Below are positions 1-8,200 of a stretch of DNA of 9,842 nt, piece by piece (within the stretch, counting starts at the first letter, position 1; each line of letters begins with the position of its first letter). Under the pieces are notes generated by a model, which did not search any database, was not told the DNA's origin, and worked only from the letters and a program-made list of their open reading frames with translations. Source of the DNA: Bacteroidia bacterium (GTDB lineage: Bacteria > Bacteroidota > Bacteroidia > Cytophagales > Cyclobacteriaceae); contig JANXRR010000300.1 in assembly GCA_025356795.1 (NCBI GenBank), positions 1 to 9,842 on the forward strand, given 5' to 3'. The translations under genes and the position numbers were made by a program.

Positions 1-1322
1 TTCTCTTGGCTTCTGAAGGTAAACTTGGATTAACTGATGATGTTCGGAAATTTATCCCTGAGCTTCCCCCATACGATGCCCCCATTACTGTGCACCAATT
101 ACTCAATCATACCAGTGGTTTAAAAGATTGGGGCGTGTTATTTGAACTAACGGGGTGGCCCAGGAGCACTCGAGCCTACACCAATGAAACGGCATTACGA
201 ATTATATGCAGGCAACAAAGTACCAACTTTACCCCAGGCACAGAATATTCTTACAGCAACTCCAACTTTGTGCTGCTATCATTTATTGTGGAAAGGGTTT
301 CGGGTAAAACCTTTGCCGATTTTACCGATGAGCGTTTCTTTAAACCTTTGGGAATGAGCCACACCAAATGGAGAAGCAATTTCAGAGAAATTATTCCCAA
401 CAGGGCCATTGCGTACAATTATACCACAGGAGGCTTTGAACAATTGATGCCATTTGAACATGCACATGGACCAGGTGGACTACTGACTACCACAACTGAT
501 TTATTAAAATGGAATGCGTTGCTGGAAAATCATGCCATTGGAGGCGATCAGCTATATCAATTGCGCATACAAAAAGGGAAACTAAAAAATGGTAAAGAAA
601 TTAGTTATGCCTCTGGCTTGTTCATTTCGTCCTTCAATGATTTAAAAGAAATAAGCCACACAGGAGCAACAGCAGGTTACAGAGCCTTACTTTCATATTA
701 TCCACAAACGAAATTAGCCATAGCCATTTTAAGCAATGATAGTAGGTTTGATGCTGGCGGAACTGATAAAAAGATTGCAACATTATTTTTTGGGGCAGAT
801 AAAACAAAACTAAAAGAGCCACCTTCTATATCGGTAAAGGAAACAGATCTAAAAAAGTTTGAAGGCATCTATAGAAGCGTTAGAGAGTATGGCATTGTGA
901 AATTAAATGTAAAACAGGGTAAACTTCTGTTCAATGAAAAACCAATTAGAGTAATTGATAAAGATACTTTATATGAAAATGGAACTAAATGGGTATTTGT
1001 AAATCCAACCAAGTTAATGTCCATTTACGGCACTGATACCAGCAGTTATAAAGCCGTATTTAATACCGCAAAAAATCTTGATGACTATGTTGGAGACTAT
1101 TTTAGCGAAGAAGTAGAAACCAAGTATCAAGTAACTAAAAAAGGAGACTTTCTTCTTTTAACTATTGATGCGTTTCCGCCATTAAAATTATTACCCGAAT
1201 TCAATGACGGTTTTTTCAATGACACTAACTTGTATGAGTTTAAGCGAGACAAAAAGAGAAAGGTGGTAACCTTAGAAGTAAACATGGCCCGATGTGAACG
1301 CGTACCATTTAAAAAGAAGTAA
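1..1322 (+). CDS. Serine beta-lactamase-family hydrolase (class C / esterase-like), 5'-truncated by window edge
   Basis: Probable serine hydrolase of the Beta-lactamase (AmpC, D-Ala-D-Ala carboxypeptidase, EstB-like) family. The reading frame is open to the window edge; the first in-frame TTG at base 6 lies inside the conserved segment LASEGKLGLTDDV, so it is not the true start. The nucleophile motif SxxK normally sits about 20 residues before this segment and is therefore outside the window. Counting from base 6, visible motifs are LLNHTSGL near residue 32, the general-base motif Tyr-Ser-Asn at 83-85, the GPGGLLTTTTDLLKW segment near 155-169, and His-Thr-Gly at 218-220 in place of Lys-Thr-Gly. 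HxG is common in esterase and peptidase members, so true beta-lactam hydrolysis is unlikely. The C-terminal part has two modules opening with F/Y-x-G-x-Y (near 285 and 361), like the beta-barrel tails of such hydrolases. Substrate unknown. Family assignment is firm; function is not. Confidence 0.9.
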   Translation, partial: LLASEGKLGLTDDVRKFIPELPPYDAPITVHQLLNHTSGLKDWGVLFELTGWPRSTRAYTNETALRIICRQQSTNFTPGTEYSYSNSNFVLLSFIVERVSGKTFADFTDERFFKPLGMSHTKWRSNFREIIPNRAIAYNYTTGGFEQLMPFEHAHGPGGLLTTTTDLLKWNALLENHAIGGDQLYQLRIQKGKLKNGKEISYASGLFISSFNDLKEISHTGATAGYRALLSYYPQTKLAIAILSNDSRFDAGGTDKKIATLFFGADKTKLKEPPSISVKETDLKKFEGIYRSVREYGIVKLNVKQGKLLFNEKPIRVIDKDTLYENGTKWVFVNPTKLMSIYGTDTSSYKAVFNTAKNLDDYVGDYFSEEVETKYQVTKKGDFLLLTIDAFPPLKLLPEFNDGFFNDTNLYEFKRDKKRKVVTLEVNMARCERVPFKKK

Positions 1323-1329
1323 CAATAGG

Positions 1330-1368
1330 CGATTAATAATCGTCCTCGCTAACCGATATTGCGGTTTA
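1330..1368 (+). terminator. Weak inverted repeats after the hydrolase gene (possible terminator)
   Basis: Two small dyads lie just past the hydrolase stop. CGATTA-A-TAATCG (1330-1342) is a near-perfect palindrome with a one-base centre. CTAACCG (1349-1355) can pair with CGGTTtAG (1362-1369) around a six-base loop with one bulge. Neither is followed by a T-run, so this is not a classic intrinsic terminator. The first dyad could instead be a protein-binding site. Position between two genes is the main support. Confidence 0.25.
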
Positions 1369-1393
1369 GTTGGCGCAAAAAACCTTAGGTTTA
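1365..1393 (+). promoter_or_regulatory. Weak Bacteroidota-type promoter candidate
   Basis: TAGGTTTA (1386-1393) matches the Bacteroidota -7 consensus TAnnTTTG except at the last base. A TTTA (1365-1368) lies 17 bases upstream, roughly where the -33 TTTG element is expected. If real, transcription would begin shortly before the Shine-Dalgarno sequence near 1394-1401 and would drive the downstream three-gene unit. Both boxes are imperfect and AT-rich DNA produces such matches by chance. This gap is nevertheless the only sizeable intergenic space upstream of that unit. Confidence 0.2.
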
Positions 1394-1401
1394 AAGAAAG
1401 G
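1394..1401 (+). promoter_or_regulatory. Shine-Dalgarno-like site ahead of an 8-codon open frame
   Basis: The purine run AAGAAAGG ends seven bases before the ATG at 1409. This is the best ribosome-binding-site match at any gene start visible here, but it is about 35 bases from the first usable ATG (1437) of the 252-residue protein. The frame of that gene is closed by a TAA at 1422-1424, so this site cannot serve it directly. It fits the small open frame at 1409-1435. Confidence 0.4.
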
Positions 1402-1408
1402 AAAAAAA

Positions 1409-1435
1409 ATGATGCACAAAATAATTTACATTTAA
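1409..1435 (+). CDS. Putative 8-codon leader peptide MMHKIIYI
   Basis: A short open frame reads MMHKIIYI and stops with TAA at 1433-1435, one base before the ATG at 1437 of the next gene. It has two tandem ATG codons and a well-placed Shine-Dalgarno-like sequence. The arrangement resembles a leader that delivers ribosomes to the next start by termination-reinitiation. The peptide has no recognisable attenuation feature such as a run of one amino acid. It could also be a chance frame, or the remains of an original N-terminus cut off by a one-base change. No homology can be claimed for eight residues. Confidence 0.3.
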   Translation: MMHKIIYI

Positions 1436-1436
1436 G

Positions 1437-2195
1437 ATGGCTAAACTTACAATTATGCGATATTCCATTCTTTTACTACTATTTTTCGGGGTAATTACCC
1501 ATGATATCTTAGCTCAAAAAACCACCATTAGAAAGGTTGACTTAGCCGGTGATAAGATAATTGTTTTTTATGACCTTGAGGATAGTAATTCATTGAATGA
1601 ATACTCGTTGAGCCTGTACTCTTCGAGGGATAATTTTTCCGCCTCGTTACGGAATGTAAAAGGAGATATAGGCTTAGAAGTAAAGCCAGGAATGAATAAG
1701 AAAGTGGAATGGAGCATACGAGAAGAAATTGGCAATTTCAAAGGGAACATTTCATTGGAATTAAGGGGAAAGGTTTATCTCCCTTTTGTGAAAATCCAAA
1801 ATTTCGATACTAAAAAATCGTATAAAAGAGGAAAGAGTTATGATGTTAACTGGAAACCCGGCAATGCAAACCCCATACATGTTGAGCTGTTAAAGGGCAA
1901 CTCGCGAATTCAAGGCGACCTGAATAACCCGAACAACGGGCAATACCTGCTTTCACTTCCCGCAAAGGCAACGCCTGGTAAAGATTACCGTCTTCGCATA
2001 ACAGACTCGAAGAATTCAGGCGAAGTTATATATACCGAATATTTTAGAATTAAACCCAAAGTGCCTTTTCTGGTAAAGGTATTACCCGTGGCAGCTGTCG
2101 GTGGCTTACTTGCCATTTTGTTAAGTGGCAGCAAGACTAATGGAAGTGGTGGAACGGGCAGCGAAATCTCCTTACCTCCATTACCTGGCAATTAA
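1437..2195 (+). CDS. Exported protein with two Ig/beta-sandwich-like regions and a C-terminal membrane helix
   Basis: A 252-residue protein, probably envelope-associated. The signal peptide is residues 1-27, with hydrophobic core ILLLLFFGVI and probable cleavage after LAQ. MRYSILLLLFFG at base 1455 is an alternative start; ATG 1437 is preferred for length only, as neither has a good Shine-Dalgarno sequence. Residues 29-112 form a beta-rich region with the pattern GDKIIVFYDL...GDIGLEVKPGMNKKVEW...ELRG, which I recall from Bacteroidota envelope proteins but cannot name. Residues 117-205 resemble the Kre9/KNH1-type Ig-like domain (YKRGKSYDVNWKPG, then a stretch ending in DYRLRITDSKNSGEV). A hydrophobic helix spans about 208-230 (PFLVKVLPVAAVGGLLAILL), followed by a Gly/Ser linker and the tail SLPPLPGN. 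With the signal peptide removed, the body would be periplasmic or external and anchored at its C-terminus. No catalytic motif is visible. It lies 28 bases before the giant gene and is probably co-transcribed. Confidence 0.8.
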   Translation: MAKLTIMRYSILLLLFFGVITHDILAQKTTIRKVDLAGDKIIVFYDLEDSNSLNEYSLSLYSSRDNFSASLRNVKGDIGLEVKPGMNKKVEWSIREEIGNFKGNISLELRGKVYLPFVKIQNFDTKKSYKRGKSYDVNWKPGNANPIHVELLKGNSRIQGDLNNPNNGQYLLSLPAKATPGKDYRLRITDSKNSGEVIYTEYFRIKPKVPFLVKVLPVAAVGGLLAILLSGSKTNGSGGTGSEISLPPLPGN

Positions 2196-2223
2196 TAATT
2201 TCAATGATTCTCAACGACTCCAT

Positions 2224-5200
2224 ATGAAAAAACGAATACTCTTATTTTCTTTTGCTTTACTCTTGTTTTCATATTCTGGAAACTCCCAAAACTGGACCGG
2301 GCTAAATGGCTCTTTTGGAACTTACATATACGACATTCAGACTCATACTTCGGGTGCTATTGTTATTGCATCCTTCGGGGGTATTTATAGAAGTACAGAC
2401 GCTGGCTTAACTTGGTCATTTATTAGCACTGGTACATCCTATACATTTTACTCACTGGATATGGACAGCACTGGGAAAATCTGGGCTCATGGAGGAAATA
2501 TAATTTATTCATCTATAGATGGGGGCTTAACATGGACAAATCTGAATACCACTGGATTGAATACATTCGGTGGCCAATTAAAAGTTGCACCTAATGGCAC
2601 CTTATTTCTTAGCTACAATACATCTTTGTTTAATTCTACCGATGGAGGGAAAACATTTCCATCATCGTTTACATTTGCATCGTCAATTACTGATGTAGAT
2701 ATAGCATCCAATGGAAATATACTTGTTTCCACTCAAGGTTCGGGCGTACAAATTTCTACAACTGGAGGTGCAAGTTTTGTTGGTTCTTTAAGCGGGCTCT
2801 CTGCTACAGCCAATGTATATTCCTTGGCAATGAATGCTGTAGGCAGTTTCTATTATGCGCTCGCTAGTGATGGTCCTTATAGATCATCGGATGGCCGGGC
2901 TTGGGTTGCCATTAAAAACACCATTACTGATGCAGCCTTTATCGGGCAAATTGAAGTAGATGCTGCCGATAATCTTTACATTAATAATAATACTGGGTTT
3001 AAGATTTATACTTCTACAAATCCTTCAATAGCATCTGCCGCAAGTATAATATGGTCTGCAGGGGTTGGAGTTGGAAGCACTTATGCATCAAATTGCTCCT
3101 ATTTTAAGGATGCAAATACTTGGATTACTGGTAATTATTTTGGCTTAAACAAGACTATAAATGGAGGCACTGTTTGGTCTTCTGCCAACCAAGGTATTTA
3201 TATGGCTCAATCTGATATTGCCTATTCTAATAGCAATCTTTTTGTAGCTCTAAATGCAAATGCATGTTATGTCTCCTCAAATGATGGTTCCACCTGGAGC
3301 CTTAAAAATTTACCTTCTACTGTATATGGCTTTTTACCGTTAAATGACAACTCGATTATTGCCTATGGCTCAGGAATTTATAGAAGCTCCGATGCTGGCA
3401 CTACTTGGGTAACTCAAAGTTCTTCCGGAAGCTATTCCATTACTTCGGTTTTATCCAATGGAGTAAACATCTATTATTTATCAGGAACTACACTAGCTAC
3501 CTCAATAAATCAGGGCGTTAGTTTTACCAATCAAACCATAACTGGCTTGCCAGTTACTTATTTTCTCAGTGGGTTTCAAACAGACGGAACAAATTTTTAT
3601 GCCTTGGCAAATAATGCTGGGTTAGTTGAATTGTATAAAATAACGGGCACAACAGCCACTAATATAACCACAAACACGGGAGCCACCAACCTGCGCTCAC
3701 TACAATATGCAAATGGTAAACTATACACGCTAACCACCACAACGCTACTTTCATCACTGGATGGAGGCATCACGTGGAATTCAAGTGCAATTCCTATCGG
3801 CAGTGCTACGAATTTATGGGCTGCTAATAATAATGTTCTATTTGTTCAAAATAGTGCAACAACAGGGTCTGCGGTTACCTTACTTCGGTCTAGCGATGGT
3901 GGCAACACATGGGTTAGTTCTCCACTTCTTGATGCTGGAGGCCGCGTTTCAAAAGCCATCGTATCTCCTAATTCATACGGTTATCTGGCAGTAAACCGAT
4001 CGAAAGTGCATAAGAGTAAATCGCTTGTGGTGCGGCCAAAGGCGCCAACTTCCTTAGCTTCTATTGGTAGAACCAGCACTATAGTTGATTTGATTGTAAA
4101 TGATCCTGCTGGCAACAACGAAAAATGGGTTAGGGTGGAGCGGTCTACCGGAAACAACACAGCTTACGATAGTATAGGAACGTTGTTAGTTGATGGAGGT
4201 AATTTTACCTTAAGTGGAGGCCCGTTTGCTCCTGTACAAGGAAAGCTTCCGATTCAAGATTTTGGTGCTGCTAAAAATACCACTTATTTTTATCGGGTTG
4301 CCTATGGCAATAGTGCGGGCCTTTCCGCATACTCAAATGAAATTTCTGTTACTACACTAGATGTCTGCGTTAGTGCTATTCCTGATAACAGAAGTTGGAC
4401 AGCCACAGTAAATGTTACATCAGGACCCAACGCTGGTAGCACCTTTACAAATGCGGCAGCAAAAATCACAAGTATTGCTGGCAATCCAAATAATTACACT
4501 CTTTATAACTATACTTTTGGTGCTATACCCAGTTCCATTTACACGGCAACTGCAAATCAAAATGTTAATTTCGTTGAAACTTGTGGAGAGGCATATTTCG
4601 GCTATACACTTTATGCTGAAATGAATAATGGAAACGGAAGTTGGAACGCAACTACCAAAACGCTAACATTTAAATGGCAGACTGAACCTGTTTATAATAC
4701 CTTATTTCAAGCCACCACCACACTAGTACTAAATGCAACAGACCCAGCCCCTGCTGCTCCTACGGGGGTTACAGGATTTGTATACAGCAGCACAGGCGCT
4801 TCGTTGAACTGGGCTGCCGTAGGTTTTGAGACGAGCTACGTTGTTGAACGCAGTACCACGTCTGGCTCAGGTTTTACTACTGTTGGCACACTTAATTATC
4901 CAACCACCAATTTTATTGATAAAAACTTAACCACTGGCACCACTTATTATTATCGAATAAAGGCCCAAAACGCAACGGGGGTTTCACCGGTCAGTGTGCA
5001 ACTTTCCATCACTCCTAATGCAACTCTTTTTACACCTGTAGACATAACCAGCGACTTAAATTTAAGCTATGATCAACAACAAGGCGCTGTTTGGGGCGAT
5101 TTGGATGGTGATGGGTATGATGATCTTATCCTACCTAGTTTTACCAATAGCGCTAATCAAGCCGTGTTGCCCTCGTTTTACCAAAATAATGGAGGAACGG

Positions 5201-8200
5201 GCCAGTTCACGAAGAAAACAATTATAGCTTTAGCAGGTGAGGATGTCGGTTCGCTTATAACAAGAGGGATTCAACTAGGCGACATTGATAATGATGGTGA
5301 TTTGGATTTGTTTTTGGCAAGGGCCAGCAACGCTACAGATCTCATCCTAGTAAACAACGGTAACTGGACTTTTACAAAGCAAGTAAGCAATGCCACCAAA
5401 GACACTAACGCAGTTTGGAAAACAGCGAGCTTTGTTGATTTTGACAAAGATGGCAAGCTTGACATATTTGTAGGATTTGACAATAACTTCTCTGCTGCAC
5501 CTCTAACACCCGTTTTGCTAAAAAATAACGGTGGCAATAGCTTTGTGCCAGTCACCACTGGGCCATTAGTAACTACCGGTACAAATGCCAGAGACCATGG
5601 TTGGGCAGATTACGATAACGATGGCGATTTAGATGTGTTAGTTTTCAATTCCAGTTTAACTCCCGGAAACCGACTTTTTAAAAATAATGGAGATGGCACC
5701 TTTTCATTGGTAACGGGATTGATTTTCGATACAGATATTTTCGCTAATGCCCGCACCAGCAGCTGGGGTGATATAGACAATGATGGTGACTTAGATTTAT
5801 ATATTGGTAGCAGCCAGGGTAGTGTTGCCGATCGTTTATACCTTAACAGCGGTACTCCCAATTTTACCTTCTCATACCTCACAACTAGTGCAGTTGCTGA
5901 AACAGGTACTGCCACTTATGGCAGTACCTTTGGTGACATTGATAATGATGGTGATTTGGATTTGATTGCCATTAATCAAAGTGGGGGTGGCACTGCTGTT
6001 TTTCTCAATGGCGGAACTGGAACTTTTACCAAATCTACCAGCCAAGAGTTTTTAACTGATTTGAAAAATGGAGCAATTGGTGGTGCACTCGGTGATTTTG
6101 ATAACAATGGGTTCTTAGATTTTTATGCTGGAAGAAGTGCCAATACAATTTCTCCAAATTTTTTATTAAAAAATACAAAAACAGTGACCCCTTCTTCTAA
6201 TTGGTTAAAGATAAAATTGATTGGAATCAACAGCAATAAAGCAGCAATAGGAGCCAGAATAACCGTACTTACAACTTTACCCAGTAGAACTCAAATAAGG
6301 GAGATATCTTCTCATACCGGTTATGGAAGTATGAGCAGCCAAGTGCAGCATGTAGGGCTAGGCTCAGCTACAAGCGCAAGTCAAATTAGTGTGCGTTGGC
6401 CTTCTGGTAAAACACAAATTATTTCAACTGCAACAACCGCCAATCAGCTGATTACAATTACAGAGGATACTGACGGGCCACTTTTCAAAACACTAACTCC
6501 AGCAACTAACAGTACCAACGCATCAACTGCAGCCACGCTAAAAGTTGAAATGAGTGAAGCCTCTTCACCTGTAGCTTCTAAAAAAATCAATCTCTATTTA
6601 GCTTCTAATCTAACAACTGTAGTTGCCTCTATTGATGTAACCACAGGAGTAAAGGCGGGAGAAATTTACACCTATACATTATCTTCCAAATTAGCAGTGG
6701 GTAGTGCTTACGTAGTATCCATTGATGCAGGAGCTTTTGTTGATTCTTTTGGCAACAGCTCACTCGCACTGGCCACCCCCGGCTGGACATTCACTACTGG
6801 CACGGGGCCATCAATTACGGTGCTTTTACCCACCAACGGTGGCGTTAGTGTAAACGCAAACTCTACCCTTGATATTACCTTTTCTAGCCCGGTTACAACT
6901 ATTAATGGAAAAACGATCAATCTTTTTAAAGGCACTACTACAACACCATCCTATACATTACAAGCAACTGCAGGCACTATTACTGGAAATAAGGTAAGTT
7001 TCCCCCTTACACCTAAGCTAGATAATAATGCCAGTTATTCAGTTGCAATTGATGCTGGGGCATTTTTGGATAATCAACAAAATGAATACTCAGGCTTACC
7101 TGCCGCCAATTGGAAATTCACAACTTCTACAGGCCCTGATATTGACGTGTTGCTCCCTGCGGCAGCAGCAACTGGTATTTCTATCAGTACCACCATAGAA
7201 ATAACATTTAAACAATTGGTAACCGCTGTGGCGGGAAAAAAACTGCAAGTAAAAGATGGAACTGCCACCCTTATTGACATTGATGTATCCACAAAAGGAA
7301 CAATCACTGGAAATAAATACGTGTTTGCACCCACGGCTGCCCTTCCCTACTTAAAACAACTCGAAGTAGTAATTCAAGCTGGCGCATTTATCGATGCCAA
7401 TCAAAATGATTATAAAGGCACAACAGCTGGGCAATGGACTTTTACAACAGTTGAATCGCCAGATGTAACGCCACCAACTATTGCTGCTTTTACACCTCTT
7501 GTATCTTTCCCGAAAAATTTCAGCACTCAATCTTTAGCACTCACTGTAACGGATAATAAAGCGGTTACTTCTGTGATTTTAAATTATCGGAAAGTATCTG
7601 CCACCACCGTGAATACATTGCCTGGTGTAGCCGGATCGAACAATGTTTACAGTTTTGCATTACAAAACTCATTTGTAGATGACATGGGCATGGAGTATTA
7701 TTTTGAAGCTGTTGATGCAGTGGGTAATAAATCCCGATCTCCAGCGGCAGCTAATTCCTTTCACTTAACAAGAACAGCCTTTAATAATACAAACGTGGGC
7801 ATACCTGTTTCAGCTGGAGGAACAGTCAATGATTATCAAATAGTAAGTGTACCGTTTGATTTACCTTCCAAACAAGTTCAATTTGTATTTCAAGACCTTG
7901 GACAACCCGATAAAATCCAGTGGAGACTTCTTCGCTACCAAAACAGTCCTGCCGCTTGGATAGACTATCCTGCATCAGATTTTACCAATGTGGCGCAAGG
8001 CGAAGGGTATTTCGTGAATTCGCGAGCCGGTGCCAATCTTCTATTTGGCGATAAAGCGACACCTTCAAACAGCGTAATTATTGCACCTAACAACACACAA
8101 AGCTCCCTTTTCACATTGAATTTAAAAAAGGGCTGGAACCTTATTGGCAACCCCTACAGTTTACCCATTGTTTGGAATGATTCAAGAATAGCTGGTGTTG

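Larger units (their letters stand above)
5098..6132 (+). repeat. Seven FG-GAP/VCBS calcium-loop repeats
   Basis: DxDxDG-type loops begin at residues 959 (DLDGDGYDD), 1020 (DIDNDGDLD), 1072 (DFDKDGKLD), 1129 (DYDNDGDLD), 1183 (DIDNDGDLD), 1238 (DIDNDGDLD) and 1291 (DFDNNGFLD). The spacing of 52-61 residues and seven copies fit one complete seven-bladed integrin-alpha-like propeller. The Asp/Asn ligands are intact in every loop, so calcium binding is expected. An ASPIC/UnbV domain follows at once, the usual partner of VCBS propellers in exported bacterial proteins. Confidence 0.9.

Noticed and set aside
1294..1494. 66-codon open frame on the plus strand spanning the hydrolase end and the next gene start
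   Set aside because: It overlaps two better-supported genes in another frame, has no family features and is Arg/Asn-rich as expected for a chance frame.
2125..2223. In-frame upstream extension of the giant gene by 33 codons
   Set aside because: The extension overlaps the preceding gene by 71 bases and reads as unstructured sequence; the signal peptide begins exactly at ATG 2224.
2196..2223. Possible terminator or promoter between the 252-residue gene and the giant gene
   Set aside because: The 28 bases hold no hairpin with a T-run and no recognisable promoter boxes.
2392..3912. Sialidase (neuraminidase) activity suggested by Asp-boxes
   Set aside because: Asp-boxes occur in many propellers. 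I see no FRIP motif or recognisable Arg triad, so an enzyme call is not supported.
5271..5915. Two antisense open frames (5271-5558 and 5610-5915) with recurring SKSPSLS segments
   Set aside because: The repeated SPSLS pattern is the antisense reading of the D-G-D-L-D calcium-loop codons on the plus strand, so these are shadows.
6708..7334. Antisense open frames opposite the Ig repeats
   Set aside because: They lie wholly within the giant gene, lack family features or start signals, and reflect the low stop density opposite Thr/Ala-rich coding sequence.
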